The notes under the pieces are model-generated. The model was not told the DNA's origin. It made no database searches and worked only from the letters and a program-made list of their open reading frames with translations. Made by a program: the position numbers and the translations under genes. Positions 1-6,964 of a stretch of DNA of 12,709 nt are shown here, piece after piece. Position 1 is the first letter of the stretch. Every line of letters starts with the position of its first letter. This stretch comes from Planctomycetota bacterium (GTDB taxonomy: Bacteria; Planctomycetota; Planctomycetia; Isosphaerales; Isosphaeraceae): positions 1 through 12,709 of the forward strand of contig JAKAUH010000788.1 of the NCBI GenBank assembly GCA_021818605.1. Direction: 5' to 3'.

Positions 1-560
1 GATTGCCTGGAGTTCGATTGGCGGGCGAGTTGAGCTCGATCGGCCAGATCCCCAACCGGGTGAGCCCGCGCGGCGAGGACGTTCGCTACTTTCTCGGCAC
101 GGTGAAGCTCGATCACAGTGCCGGGAGGATCAAGCCGGGCATGACGGCCGTGGTGACGTTCGACCTGCCGCATCGTGAAGGAGCCCTGGCGGTGCCTCTC
201 ACCGCGGTCGGCGATGAGGGCGACAAACAGGTCTGCTACGTGCTGGCCGGGAATCGTCTCGAGCGGCGCGAGGTCGAGCTCGGCACCACGACTCCCCACC
301 TGGTCGAGATCAAGAAGGGCCTGCGCGAAGGCGACGAGATCATGGTCGATCCGCCCGACCGGGTGACGCGGCTGAAGAGCCTGGCGGGATTCGAGGACCG
401 GCCCTGGCCGAAGGTCGCCCCGGCGAAGGCCGCCGCGGCTCGCGCGTCCGGCCCTCCCGACCCCGCGGGCTTCCGCGGCGGTCAGAGGCGCCGGGGGTTC
501 GGCGGCGGCCAGGGCGGCGGCCGGCGCCGGCTCCGCAAGCAGGCGGCCGACGACGAATGA
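1..560 (+). CDS. HlyD-family efflux adaptor (membrane-fusion protein), 3' part only
   Basis: This is the C-terminal part of a periplasmic adaptor that would link an inner-membrane ABC or RND exporter to the outer membrane; the 5' end lies outside the window. What is visible is the end of the beta-barrel domain and the membrane-proximal domain: a GxxKPGMTAVV stretch (about residues 41-51 of the visible part), a following PLTAV element, and an LERREVELG element that recurs almost exactly in the adaptor gene starting at 982. That similarity marks the two as tandem paralogues. The last 45 or so residues form an Ala/Pro linker and then a Gly/Arg/Gln-rich, strongly basic tail (FGGGQGGGRRR core). 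The tail is unusual for this family and might be disordered or bind polyanions such as cell-surface polymers, which is a guess. The stop is TGA at 558-560. Family assignment is firm; the substrate is unknown. Confidence 0.85.
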   Translation, partial: LPGVRLAGELSSIGQIPNRVSPRGEDVRYFLGTVKLDHSAGRIKPGMTAVVTFDLPHREGALAVPLTAVGDEGDKQVCYVLAGNRLERREVELGTTTPHLVEIKKGLREGDEIMVDPPDRVTRLKSLAGFEDRPWPKVAPAKAAAARASGPPDPAGFRGGQRRRGFGGGQGGGRRRLRKQAADDE

Positions 561-618
561 TCGGCTTCCTCAGCCCGAGCGAGGGTCGAGCCACCCACAC
601 AAACCGTCACACGCGGAA

Positions 619-647
619 TGGACTTTGTGCAAATATTGTTTTACAAT
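619..647 (+). promoter_or_regulatory. candidate sigma70-type promoter before the second adaptor gene
   Basis: A -35-like TGGACT (619-624, 4 of 6 to consensus) is separated by 17 bases from a -10-like TACAAT (642-647, 5 of 6). The spacer is AT-rich in otherwise very GC-rich DNA. Transcription would start near 654 and give a leader of about 330 bases before the ATG at 982. Prediction only. Confidence 0.45.
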
Positions 648-660
648 CCTCTTCTGTGCC

Positions 661-682
661 GGCCGCGGATCTCGCCGCGGCC
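661..682 (+). repeat. perfect inverted repeat / RNA hairpin in the leader
   Basis: GGCCGCGG and CCGCGGCC face each other across a 6-base loop (ATCTCG), an 8-bp all-GC stem. It begins about 7 bases after the start predicted from the promoter at 619-647. No U-run follows, so it is not a classical intrinsic terminator. It could stabilise the 5' end of the RNA, act in attenuation, or end transcripts of the upstream gene. Confidence 0.5.
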
Positions 683-981
683 AGTGCATGGATGTCCCGG
701 GGTCATGAGCCCGTTGCTCGTACGACCTGGCCTACTCATCCCCGGCATCCCCAGCCTGTACGATCGCAACGGCCCAGACGCCTGGCGTCTTCCGTCAGCG
801 GTCCCCGCCTGATCGTTCCGGCCGGCGCCGTGCCACCGGCGTCATCTGGAGCAGGACCGGCATCCGTTTCTCGGCCGCCGTCCGGGCAAGCCGGGGAAGG
901 TGCGTGAAAACCGAGCTTTCTCGCGAGCCGGACGAGCTGCACCCCGGCCCCGCGACCCGGAAGAAGAGGAGGACCACTCCG

Positions 982-2472
982 ATGCGACAGCAAAGACGGT
1001 CGCGAGCACCCCGATGGATCTTGTCATTGCTGCTGATCTCGATGGCGACCGTTGCGACGGCCGGCATTTGGTGGTATCGAGCCCGTCTCGCCAGCCGGAA
1101 GCTGCCAGCCGAACAGTATGCACTGACCGACGTGCGGCGAGCGGACCTGTTTCCCCGGATCCGGGCCAGCGGTCGGACGCAGAGCAACAAGAACACCGTG
1201 ATCCATTGCGAGCTCGAGCGGTTCGAGGGGGCGCAGGGGGATGGTTCGGGAGGCGCCTCGGTGGTCCTTCAGCTCATCCCCGACGGGACGCGAGTCTCCA
1301 GGGGAGACGTCCTGGCCGTGCTCGATTCGTCCGACTACGTCGAGATGGAGCGGGTCCAGAAAATGAACGTCGAGCAGGCCCGCGCCGCCAGGCTCCAGGC
1401 GGAGCTCGACCATGAGATCGCCCGTCTCGCCCTGCTCGAGTTCCGTGACGGCACGATGAAGGAGATGATCGAGGACTACCGGCAGCGGATCATGCTGGAG
1501 CGCTCGGACATCGAGCGGGAGCAGGACCGGCTGCACTGGACCCACTCGATGAAGGACAAGGGATACGTGTCCGTGGGGACCGTCAAGACCGAAGAGTTCA
1601 CGCTGGCGAAGCTGGTCGCCACGCTCGAGCAGGACCAGGGGGCACTGGACGTCTACGAGAAATACACGGCGCCCAGGACCATCCGCGAGCTGGAGGGCGT
1701 CATCCTGGGCGCGGAGGCCAATGTCGCCTACGAGACCCTCCGACTCCAGCAGCAAAGTAATCGGCTGGCGAAGCTGCGGAAACAGGTCGAACTCTGCACC
1801 ATCCGGGCGCCACACGATGGCTACGTGATCTACGCCAACAACCCGAGGCGGGAGATTTTTATTGAGGAGGGGATGCCGGTCCGTCAGAACCAGACGCTGT
1901 TCTATCTGCCGGACCTGGGCAGCATGGAGGTCCTCGCCCTGCTGAACGAGTCCGTCGTCGACCAGGTCCGTGCGGGCATGCCGGCGGTGGTGACGGTCGA
2001 GGGGCTGCCCAATCGGACGATGCACGGCCGTGTGACGAAGGTCGCCCAGCTCCCCATGCCCCCGAACTGGCGGATCGACTCTCACTATTTCGAGGGGATC
2101 GTCAGGATCGACGATCCCGTCGCCAAGCTGATGCCCGGCATGACGGCGCAGGTCGAGGTGGAAATCCCGGTCCGCGAGGATGTGCTGGCCATCCCCCCCG
2201 AGGCGGTGGCCAGCGACGACGGCCGGGACGTCTGTTTCGTGGTCCACGGGGAGAACCTGGAACGGCGCGAGGTGAAACTCGGCCAGGTGACTGAGGAACT
2301 GACGGAGGTGACCGCCGGCCTGATGGAAGGCGAGCAGGTTGTGCTGAATCCCGACCTGGACGAACTCGAGGTCGCCGTGGCAGCTCCGTCGCCCCCTCCG
2401 ACTGCGAGCTCGAGCGCCTTCGATGGCGCCACGGACGCAACGGCGGCCGGCGAGATCGCCTCATCGCACTGA
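982..2472 (+). CDS. HlyD-family periplasmic adaptor of an export system
   Basis: A complete membrane-fusion protein, the periplasmic link of an ABC- or RND-type exporter. With the ATG at 982 the protein has 496 residues: a basic N-terminus, a single membrane anchor (about residues 12-32), the first half of the lipoyl-like domain, a long charged alpha-helical hairpin (about 105-268, rich in Glu, Arg, Gln and Leu), then the returning lipoyl half with CTIRAPHDGYV (about 272-282), the beta-barrel and the membrane-proximal domain with a LMPGMTAQVEVEIP stretch. I chose ATG 982 because GAGGAGGA lies about 8 bases upstream; an in-frame GTG at 904 would add 26 residues and is possible. The C-terminal domain closely parallels that of the gene ending at 560. 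No ATPase or permease follows in the window, so the transporter partner is unseen. The tail is Ser/Ala/Pro-rich. Confidence 0.88.
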   Translation: MRQQRRSRAPRWILSLLLISMATVATAGIWWYRARLASRKLPAEQYALTDVRRADLFPRIRASGRTQSNKNTVIHCELERFEGAQGDGSGGASVVLQLIPDGTRVSRGDVLAVLDSSDYVEMERVQKMNVEQARAARLQAELDHEIARLALLEFRDGTMKEMIEDYRQRIMLERSDIEREQDRLHWTHSMKDKGYVSVGTVKTEEFTLAKLVATLEQDQGALDVYEKYTAPRTIRELEGVILGAEANVAYETLRLQQQSNRLAKLRKQVELCTIRAPHDGYVIYANNPRREIFIEEGMPVRQNQTLFYLPDLGSMEVLALLNESVVDQVRAGMPAVVTVEGLPNRTMHGRVTKVAQLPMPPNWRIDSHYFEGIVRIDDPVAKLMPGMTAQVEVEIPVREDVLAIPPEAVASDDGRDVCFVVHGENLERREVKLGQVTEELTEVTAGLMEGEQVVLNPDLDELEVAVAAPSPPPTASSSAFDGATDATAAGEIASSH

Positions 2473-2496
2473 GATCGCTTCCCGTAGGAGTGATTG

Positions 2497-2601
2497 ATGG
2501 CGGTGCCGCCTGGGGCGAATGCGCCGGTCGTCCTGCATCAATCCGGCCGGTGGGACGTATCCAGGCTCATCCGTCGCGATCCATCTGGACGATTTTCATA
2601 G
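2497..2601 (+). CDS. candidate small ORF, 34 residues, unknown
   Basis: A short frame starts with ATG 2497 six bases after a perfect AGGAG (2486-2490), 25 bases past the adaptor stop, and ends with TAG at 2599-2601. The product begins MAVPPGANAPVVLHQSGRW and has no recognisable domain, signal peptide or membrane segment. Only the good ribosome-binding site and its position behind the adaptor support it. A GTG at 2490 opens another frame (to 2741) that overlaps the AGGAG itself and is less likely. It may be a real small protein, a relic of a lost gene, or chance. Confidence 0.25.
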   Translation: MAVPPGANAPVVLHQSGRWDVSRLIRRDPSGRFS

Positions 2602-2614
2602 GCGGTGTGTCGCG

Positions 2615-2652
2615 CGCCGCCATCGGGGAGGACCACCGCGATCGCGGCGGCG
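2615..2652. repeat. inverted repeat with a 12-bp palindrome
   Basis: CGCCGCC (2615-2621) and GGCGGCG (2646-2652) can pair. Between them, and overlapping the right arm, lies the perfect palindrome CCGCGATCGCGG (2636-2647). It sits about 90 bases before the start of the membrane protein gene at 2738. It could be an operator or an RNA hairpin, but GC-rich DNA produces such structures by chance. Confidence 0.2.
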
Positions 2653-2737
2653 GGCTCGCATCCTCCGACGACCCCGCGCGTGATGCCCACGACGCAACCC
2701 GCCCGCCGATCCTTCATCTTGCAGCGAGCGAATCCCG

Positions 2738-3265
2738 ATGAGCGCCAAGCGCCCCGCCGGCCCCTCGTCACGATCGGCCCCGTCGTCTGGGTCGGCTATT
2801 ACCAACGCGATCCTGATCGCAATCGCGCTGGGCTGGGGCCTGAGTCTTCTCGTCCAGCGCGGCCGGATGACCTGGCCGCCGTACGCCTTGATGTCGAGCC
2901 TGGCGACACTGGCCGGCTGCCTGGCCCTCGTTGGTCCCGTGATCCTGTTCCGCTCGAGCGAGATCCAGGGGAGCCTGGGCGAGCTGGCGTGGCTCACGGC
3001 CGGTGTGTCGATCTGGCTGTTCGACATCGCGGCCATGATCCAGGGCCAGTGGCGGACCATGTCGTGGGCGACTCCACTCTCCGACCGGACGCTCGGGCTC
3101 ATCGTGCTGGCGGTGCTGGTCGCAGGCTGGAAGTGCGGCCTGGCGCAGCGGAACTGGTCGTGGACGAACGTCGCCGGATGGATGCTCAGCGCATTCTGGG
3201 TGGGGATGGCGGTCTGTTCCTGGATCCTCTCCTCCCCAGGCCGGTCGAGCGTGGCGACACTCTGA
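2738..3265 (+). CDS. integral membrane protein of unknown function, five predicted helices
   Basis: A 175-residue hydrophobic protein I cannot assign to a family. After a Ser/Ala/Pro/Arg-rich N-terminus of about 19 residues it shows five likely membrane helices at about residues 20-39, 48-71, 82-101, 118-135 and 143-164. The loops are short and hold several Trp residues. No catalytic motif or metal-binding pattern is visible. The ATG at 2738 has no strong ribosome-binding site, but no alternative start precedes the first helix with a better one. The gene follows the adaptor gene on the same strand after 265 bases, so a link to export is possible but unproven. The gene end lies about 100 bases before the next gene, which also encodes a membrane protein. 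Confidence 0.6.
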   Translation: MSAKRPAGPSSRSAPSSGSAITNAILIAIALGWGLSLLVQRGRMTWPPYALMSSLATLAGCLALVGPVILFRSSEIQGSLGELAWLTAGVSIWLFDIAAMIQGQWRTMSWATPLSDRTLGLIVLAVLVAGWKCGLAQRNWSWTNVAGWMLSAFWVGMAVCSWILSSPGRSSVATL

Positions 3266-3366
3266 TCCTTGACGGTTCAATCGCTGGAGATTAGCCTCGA
3301 TACTGGAGTCCGTCTTCATGCTCCCGGGCGAGTGCGCGCCCTGGTCTTCATCGCATTTTCATCCCG

Positions 3367-4233
3367 ATGCCCATCGCAGACAGCCGGAGGAAGCCAGCCG
3401 TGCCGACCGACCAGACCGCCCCTCTCACCACCGAGGCGGCCGCGCCGAAGACCTCGGCGATCGAGAATGAACTGCCGACGTACCGGGCGATCAGTAACCG
3501 CGCCATCTTCAGTGTGCTCTGCGGCGCCCTGGCGGCATTCAGCTTCGCCGAAATCTGGTTCCTTGTCTTCGCGGCCCTCGCCGTCGGGCTCGGCATCTCG
3601 GCCCACCTCGCCATCAAGCGGTATCCAGACCTCCTGACGGGCCGCCAGCTCGCCAATACCGGGATCGCGCTGGGGCTGGTCTTCGGCCTGGTGGTGATCA
3701 CCTACACGACCGTGATGACGATCGTCATCGCTCGTGAGGCCAGGAAGTTCGCCGTGACCTACGCCAAGATCATCAAGGAAGGAAGTCTCGGCGATGCCTT
3801 GCTCTATCGGCTCGATCCCGAGACGCGGAAGGAGAGGACGGCCGCTAGCATGGAGCAGGAATGGGAGAAGCAGAAGGCGCGCGAGCGTGGGCTGGCGGAG
3901 CAGAAGCTGGGCAGCCTGATTCTCCTGCGCAAGGCCCTCACTCCCAAGGACGCGCATCTCGACTTCGTCAGCATCGAGGCGCAAGGGGTGGATACGGAGC
4001 GGATCGACCGGCTTGGCTACTACGCTGCCGTCCTCTACGAGGTCGAGAACTTCGACTCCAGGTACGCCCCCAGGGGAGGGCCGTACGCGCTGGTTCTCTT
4101 CAAGGGCACCCAGAAGGGGGGGCATTATGGCTGGTACGTCGATAACATCCAGTATCCCTACACGCCATCGACCTTTCGAATGTCCGGCAAGTCGATCGAC
4201 GACGGTCACGGCCACGGACCGGGCGGTCATTGA
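3367..4233 (+). CDS. DUF4190-like membrane protein with a soluble C-terminal domain
   Basis: A 288-residue protein. Residues 1-42 are polar. Residues 44-121 hold about three hydrophobic segments in a pattern resembling DUF4190, with an LANTGIALGLVFGLVV stretch like the GxALAGxVLG signature of that family. Residues 122-190 are a charged helical region rich in Glu, Lys and Arg, followed by an alpha/beta-looking domain (195-270) of unknown function. The protein ends in DDGHGHGPGGH, which might bind metal. Function is unknown; membrane location is likely. Two starts compete: ATG 3367 (annotated, weak ribosome-binding site) and in-frame GTG 3400, which sits 9 bases after GGAGG (3386-3390) and would shorten the protein by 11 residues without touching any domain. 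A -35-like TTGACG at 3269-3274 lies in the upstream gap but lacks a convincing -10. The gene converges with queD, with 30 bases between the stops. Confidence 0.7.
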   Translation: MPIADSRRKPAVPTDQTAPLTTEAAAPKTSAIENELPTYRAISNRAIFSVLCGALAAFSFAEIWFLVFAALAVGLGISAHLAIKRYPDLLTGRQLANTGIALGLVFGLVVITYTTVMTIVIAREARKFAVTYAKIIKEGSLGDALLYRLDPETRKERTAASMEQEWEKQKARERGLAEQKLGSLILLRKALTPKDAHLDFVSIEAQGVDTERIDRLGYYAAVLYEVENFDSRYAPRGGPYALVLFKGTQKGGHYGWYVDNIQYPYTPSTFRMSGKSIDDGHGHGPGGH

Positions 4234-4263
4234 GTCCGGGTGATCTCCGGCAGTACGTGGGCC

Positions 4264-4698
4264 TCACGCCTGGCTGGAATCGGGGCCCCTGCGCGAATCG
4301 GCCGAGTAGGACGAGAAGCAGCGATCGGTCTCCCAGAGGATGACCTCGACGACCGGCAAGCCGGCGCGATGCGCGTGGTCGAAGATCAGTCGGGCGATGT
4401 TCTCAGCGGTCGGATTCTCGTCCATGATGAAGACGCGCTCGCCTCGCTCGCGAAGAAGCGGCAAGAGCGGATCATCGCGGCAGAGGAGCATGTTGTGATC
4501 GAGGTTCTCGTCGATCCAGCGTTGGACCTCGCGCTTGATATCGCCGAAGTCGACGAGCATGCCCCGAGCGTCGAGCTGGGCTCCTTCGAGAGTGATCACC
4601 GCGCGGCCGTTGTGGCCGTGGAGGTGTCGGCACTTGCCGTCGTAGTTGAGCAGGCGGTGGCCGTAACAGAAGTCGATCTCGCGGGTAACTCGGTACAT
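4264..4698 (-). CDS. queD: 6-carboxy-5,6,7,8-tetrahydropterin synthase (QueD)
   Basis: QueD converts dihydroneopterin triphosphate to 6-carboxytetrahydropterin, the first dedicated step to preQ0 and queuosine; the family is also called 6-pyruvoyltetrahydropterin synthase-like. The 144-residue protein keeps the zinc ligands H14, H27 and H29, with the catalytic cysteine C23 in the CxxxHGH arrangement typical of bacterial QueD, D67-H68 of the triad (LDHNM), the MLVDFGDIK stretch (47-55), NPTAENIA (95-102) and the substrate-binding glutamate E123 in WETDRCFSSY. Length fits the family apart from a short polar tail. The start ATG at 4698 has only a distant GGGGAG. It lies 54 bases downstream of queC on the same strand, so the two are very probably one transcript. 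QueE, needed between them in the pathway, is not in the window. Confidence 0.93.
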   Translation of the reverse strand: MYRVTREIDFCYGHRLLNYDGKCRHLHGHNGRAVITLEGAQLDARGMLVDFGDIKREVQRWIDENLDHNMLLCRDDPLLPLLRERGERVFIMDENPTAENIARLIFDHAHRAGLPVVEVILWETDRCFSSYSADSRRGPDSSQA

Positions 4699-4725
4699 GC
4701 GGTCGGTGGATCTCCCCAGGAGCGA

Positions 4726-4747
4726 CGGCCGATCGGTCGGTCGGCCG
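4726..4747 (-). repeat. GC-rich inverted repeat between queC and queD
   Basis: CGGCCGA (4726-4732) and TCGGCCG (4741-4747) form a perfect 7-bp stem with an 8-base loop, directly after the queC stop codon and 28 bases before the queD start. No T-run follows, so full termination is doubtful. It could shield the queC 3' end or tune queD expression. Confidence 0.4.
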
Positions 4748-4762
4748 GTCAGTCAGTCAGCC
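4731..4762. repeat. imperfect tetranucleotide repeat, eight units of RGYC
   Basis: The + strand reads GATC GGTC GGTC GGCC GGTC AGTC AGTC AGCC, eight consecutive 4-base units differing only by transitions. It covers the queC stop codon (4753-4755) and overlaps the hairpin at 4726-4747. Confidence 0.6.
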
Positions 4763-5427
4763 TGGCCGTGGTAAACGGTGTTATCGTGCAGACCGGCGGC
4801 GCGGAAGCCGTTCTTCCGCTCGGCGCACTTGTTACAGCGGCCGCAATGGCGGCCGTCGACCGGGTCGATGCAGGAAAGGGTCAGGTGGAGCGGCAGGCCC
4901 CGGCCGAGGGCAACGACCTGTTCCTTGTGCAGGGTCGCGAACGGCCGGATCAGTCGGAGCCGGCCGCCCAGGGCCCGGTTCACGAGCGCCTCGAGGTCGG
5001 CGAAGAACTCGTCCGTACCATCAGGGAACGGGTTGGTCGATAGGGTTCCGAGGGCCAGGGTTCCGACGTCGCGCAGCCGGCACCAGACGGCGGCCTTGGC
5101 GGTGAGGAGGAGGTTGCGGCCGGGTAGATAGACCGATTCGTCGGCCGTCCGGGCGTCCGGGACGGCCTCACCGGCGGTGCTCCAGTGGGTGCCGTAGACA
5201 TCGGCGATCGGCTCGTCGAGCGTCACCAGCGGGTCCAGTCCCGAAGCGTTGAGGGCGGCGAGGAACCGGCGGAGAGCGGCGATCTCCGCGTCCTCCCAGC
5301 GGAGGCCGGCACGCACGTAGATCGGCACAACCCGCGAGTAACACCGGAGCAATTCGACACAGAGAATCGCGCTATCGAGCCCTCCCGAGACAAGGGCCGC
5401 GGCTGATTCACGCTCGTCGTGGCCCAT
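4753..5427 (-). CDS. queC: 7-cyano-7-deazaguanine synthase, divergent QueC/ExsB-type PP-loop protein
   Basis: QueC converts 7-carboxy-7-deazaguanine to preQ0 using ATP and ammonia. With the ATG at 5427 the protein is 224 residues, the usual size. It has the ATP-binding PP-loop SGGLDS (14-19), YLPGRNLLL (100-108), and a zinc site made by C186, C195, C198 and C201 (CGRCNKC). The spacing matches E. coli QueC. The substrate-side loop differs from classical QueC: STNPFPDGTDEFF (130-142) replaces the usual SGYPDCRxEF, which places it in a divergent subgroup. The frame is open up to 5541, but the 38 extra residues are Arg/Pro-rich and precede the PP-loop oddly, so I reject them. The stop overlaps a tetranucleotide repeat. 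Adjacent queD makes a preQ0 role likely; QueC-like enzymes with other substrates are known, so the exact reaction is inferred. Confidence 0.88.
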   Translation of the reverse strand: MGHDERESAAALVSGGLDSAILCVELLRCYSRVVPIYVRAGLRWEDAEIAALRRFLAALNASGLDPLVTLDEPIADVYGTHWSTAGEAVPDARTADESVYLPGRNLLLTAKAAVWCRLRDVGTLALGTLSTNPFPDGTDEFFADLEALVNRALGGRLRLIRPFATLHKEQVVALGRGLPLHLTLSCIDPVDGRHCGRCNKCAERKNGFRAAGLHDNTVYHGQAD

Positions 5428-5545
5428 GGGGCAGCACCGCCGGCAACGAAGGGTTCGGGTCTTCGAGGCCCGAGGCAAAAACGGACCGTCAGGCCGGATG
5501 ACCTGACATACGCGTGGGCCACGCCATGGGGCTGGCCGCATGAGG

Positions 5546-6964
5546 CTATTCTAGGCCCCGGCTGGCCGGCCGGCAATCACCGGAGACCGTGGCGCCGTCG
5601 GAGGAACGAGGCCCGTCGATGGGCCCCGACTCGGCACCAAGGTGGTGGTCGACCCAGTCGAGCGCCTCGCGCTTGCTGCGGATGCGGCCCTCGAGCTGTC
5701 CCTCGCGCACCTGGTCGAGCAGAACGGCGAACTGGGGTCCCGGGCGCAGGCCGTGGCGGACCAGGTCGTGGCCGGTCAATAGCGGCGGCGGATTGATCGG
5801 ACCGCTCGGCTGGTTTCTCAGGTAATGTTCGCAGTACTCGACCTGGCTGGTGTCGCCGGTGGATGCCAGCGCATCGGCGCGGTGGAGCGCCAGCAGCTCG
5901 TCGATCCCCGGCTCGGAAAGGATCCTCTTGAGCTTCGCCTCGCGCAGCCGCTTGGCCTCGCCGAGGTACTGGTGGTAGCGCACCAGCCAGGTGATCCGCT
6001 CGCGCTCGGCGTTGGAGAGCTTGAGCCGGCGTGCCGCGGACTCGGCGATCACCGCGCCCTCCTGCTCGTGGTTGTGGAAGGTATATCGCCCATTCAGGTA
6101 CAGCCGTGTGGCGGGCTTGCCGACGTCGTGCAGGAACGCGGCCATCGCCAGCGGGAACGACGGCTCGGGCGACAGAAGCGACAGGACGAGAAGAGTATGG
6201 TCCCACAGGTCCCCCTCGGGCTGCATGGGCTTGCCCTGGAACAGCCCCTTCATGGCGACGGCCGCCGGCATCACTGCGGCGAGGACACCCAGCTCAAGCG
6301 CCAGGTTGAGCGCGCGAGTACGCGACGGGTGGACCATCATCCGCCGCAGCTCCTGGGCGATCCGCTCGGCCGAGACGCCGACCACTTGGCGGGCCATCGA
6401 GCGCACGGCCACTCGCGTCTGGGGATCGATGGCCAGACGGAACCGCGCCGCCATCCGGACGGCACGAAGCAACCGGAGCTTGTCCTCGCGGAACCGCTCG
6501 CAGGGGGCGCCGATCGCGCGCAGCACCCGGCGATTGAGATCCTCGCGTCCGCCGACCAGGTCGATCAACTGCTCGGCGACGGGGTCCCAGAACATCCCGT
6601 TGATGGTGAAGTCGCGCCGCGAGGCGTCGAGCTCGGGCGAGCTGAAGACGACTGACTCAGGCCGTCGCCCGTCGACGTAGGCCCCGTCGCTACGAAAGGT
6701 GGCAACCTCGACCTCGCCACCGGCGTGCGACGGGTCGAGCACCCGCACGACGCCGAACGAGATCCCCACGGTGACCGCCCGAAACGGCAGGACGCGCATG
6801 ACCTCCTCGGGTGCTGCGGACGTGGCGATGTCGAAGTCGGCCGGCTCGTGGCCCAGCAGGAGGTCGCGGACGCAACCGCCGGCCCAGTACGCCGTGAATC
6901 CGGCGTCCTGGAGCTTTCGCACGACCCGGAGGGCGAACCGTCGGCGGGCCTCGGCCTCACTCAT
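5546..6964 (-). CDS. cca: CCA-type tRNA nucleotidyltransferase (class II, poly(A) polymerase family)
   Basis: Adds the 3' CCA, or part of it, to tRNA. The 472-residue protein shows the class II nucleotidyltransferase signature: YWAGGCVRD (26-34), the metal-binding DFDIAT (43-48), RRDFTIN (116-122), and the ERFREDKLRLLRAVRMAARF helix (156-175) carrying the EDxxR nucleotide-recognition element. A C-terminal HD domain has HDVGKP (279-284). The last 30 residues (about 442-472) are low-complexity and Gly/Ser/Pro-rich. The start ATG at 6964 overlaps the rsmD stop in the 8-base sequence ATGAGTGA, which suggests translational coupling. Some bacteria split the job between CC- and A-adding enzymes; the sequence alone does not tell which type this is, and poly(A) polymerase is another possibility. 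Confidence 0.9.
   Translation of the reverse strand: MSEAEARRRFALRVVRKLQDAGFTAYWAGGCVRDLLLGHEPADFDIATSAAPEEVMRVLPFRAVTVGISFGVVRVLDPSHAGGEVEVATFRSDGAYVDGRRPESVVFSSPELDASRRDFTINGMFWDPVAEQLIDLVGGREDLNRRVLRAIGAPCERFREDKLRLLRAVRMAARFRLAIDPQTRVAVRSMARQVVGVSAERIAQELRRMMVHPSRTRALNLALELGVLAAVMPAAVAMKGLFQGKPMQPEGDLWDHTLLVLSLLSPEPSFPLAMAAFLHDVGKPATRLYLNGRYTFHNHEQEGAVIAESAARRLKLSNAERERITWLVRYHQYLGEAKRLREAKLKRILSEPGIDELLALHRADALASTGDTSQVEYCEHYLRNQPSGPINPPPLLTGHDLVRHGLRPGPQFAVLLDQVREGQLEGRIRSKREALDWVDHHLGAESGPIDGPRSSDGATVSGDCRPASRGLE

Larger units (their letters stand above)
561..981. other. long untranslated leader/intergenic region between the two adaptor genes
   Basis: About 340 to 420 bases without a convincing gene. 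It contains an AT-rich island (about 618-650) that looks like a promoter, then a perfect 8-bp GC-rich stem-loop at 661-682. The rest (683-900) is GC-rich and shows no recognised motif. An open frame beginning with ATG at 557, overlapping the stop of the previous gene, runs to about 907. Its product is rich in Ser, Pro, Arg and Ala with no domain-like pattern, so I do not call it. The region is best read as the 5' leader of the adaptor gene that follows. Confidence 0.5.

Noticed and set aside
557..907. 116-codon frame overlapping the first adaptor stop (ATGA)
   Set aside because: Ser/Pro/Arg/Ala-rich product without domain, and it would cover the promoter-like island and hairpin. The ATGA overlap alone is weak support.
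1024..2247. 407-codon open frame on the - strand
   Set aside because: Exact antisense shadow of the second adaptor gene. Its product is His/Asp/Leu-biased with no domain pattern, while the + strand frame has clear HlyD features.
4240..5043. 267-codon open frame on the + strand
   Set aside because: Antisense of queD and of the 3' part of queC, both of which have complete catalytic motifs.
5428..5541. 38-residue N-terminal extension of queC
   Set aside because: Arg/Pro-rich and longer than the family allows; ATG 5427 places SGGLDS at residue 14 as expected.
5428..5545. preQ1 riboswitch before queC
   Set aside because: I looked for a preQ1-type hairpin with an A-rich tail in the 118-base gap and saw none. 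The gap is GC-rich without that pattern.
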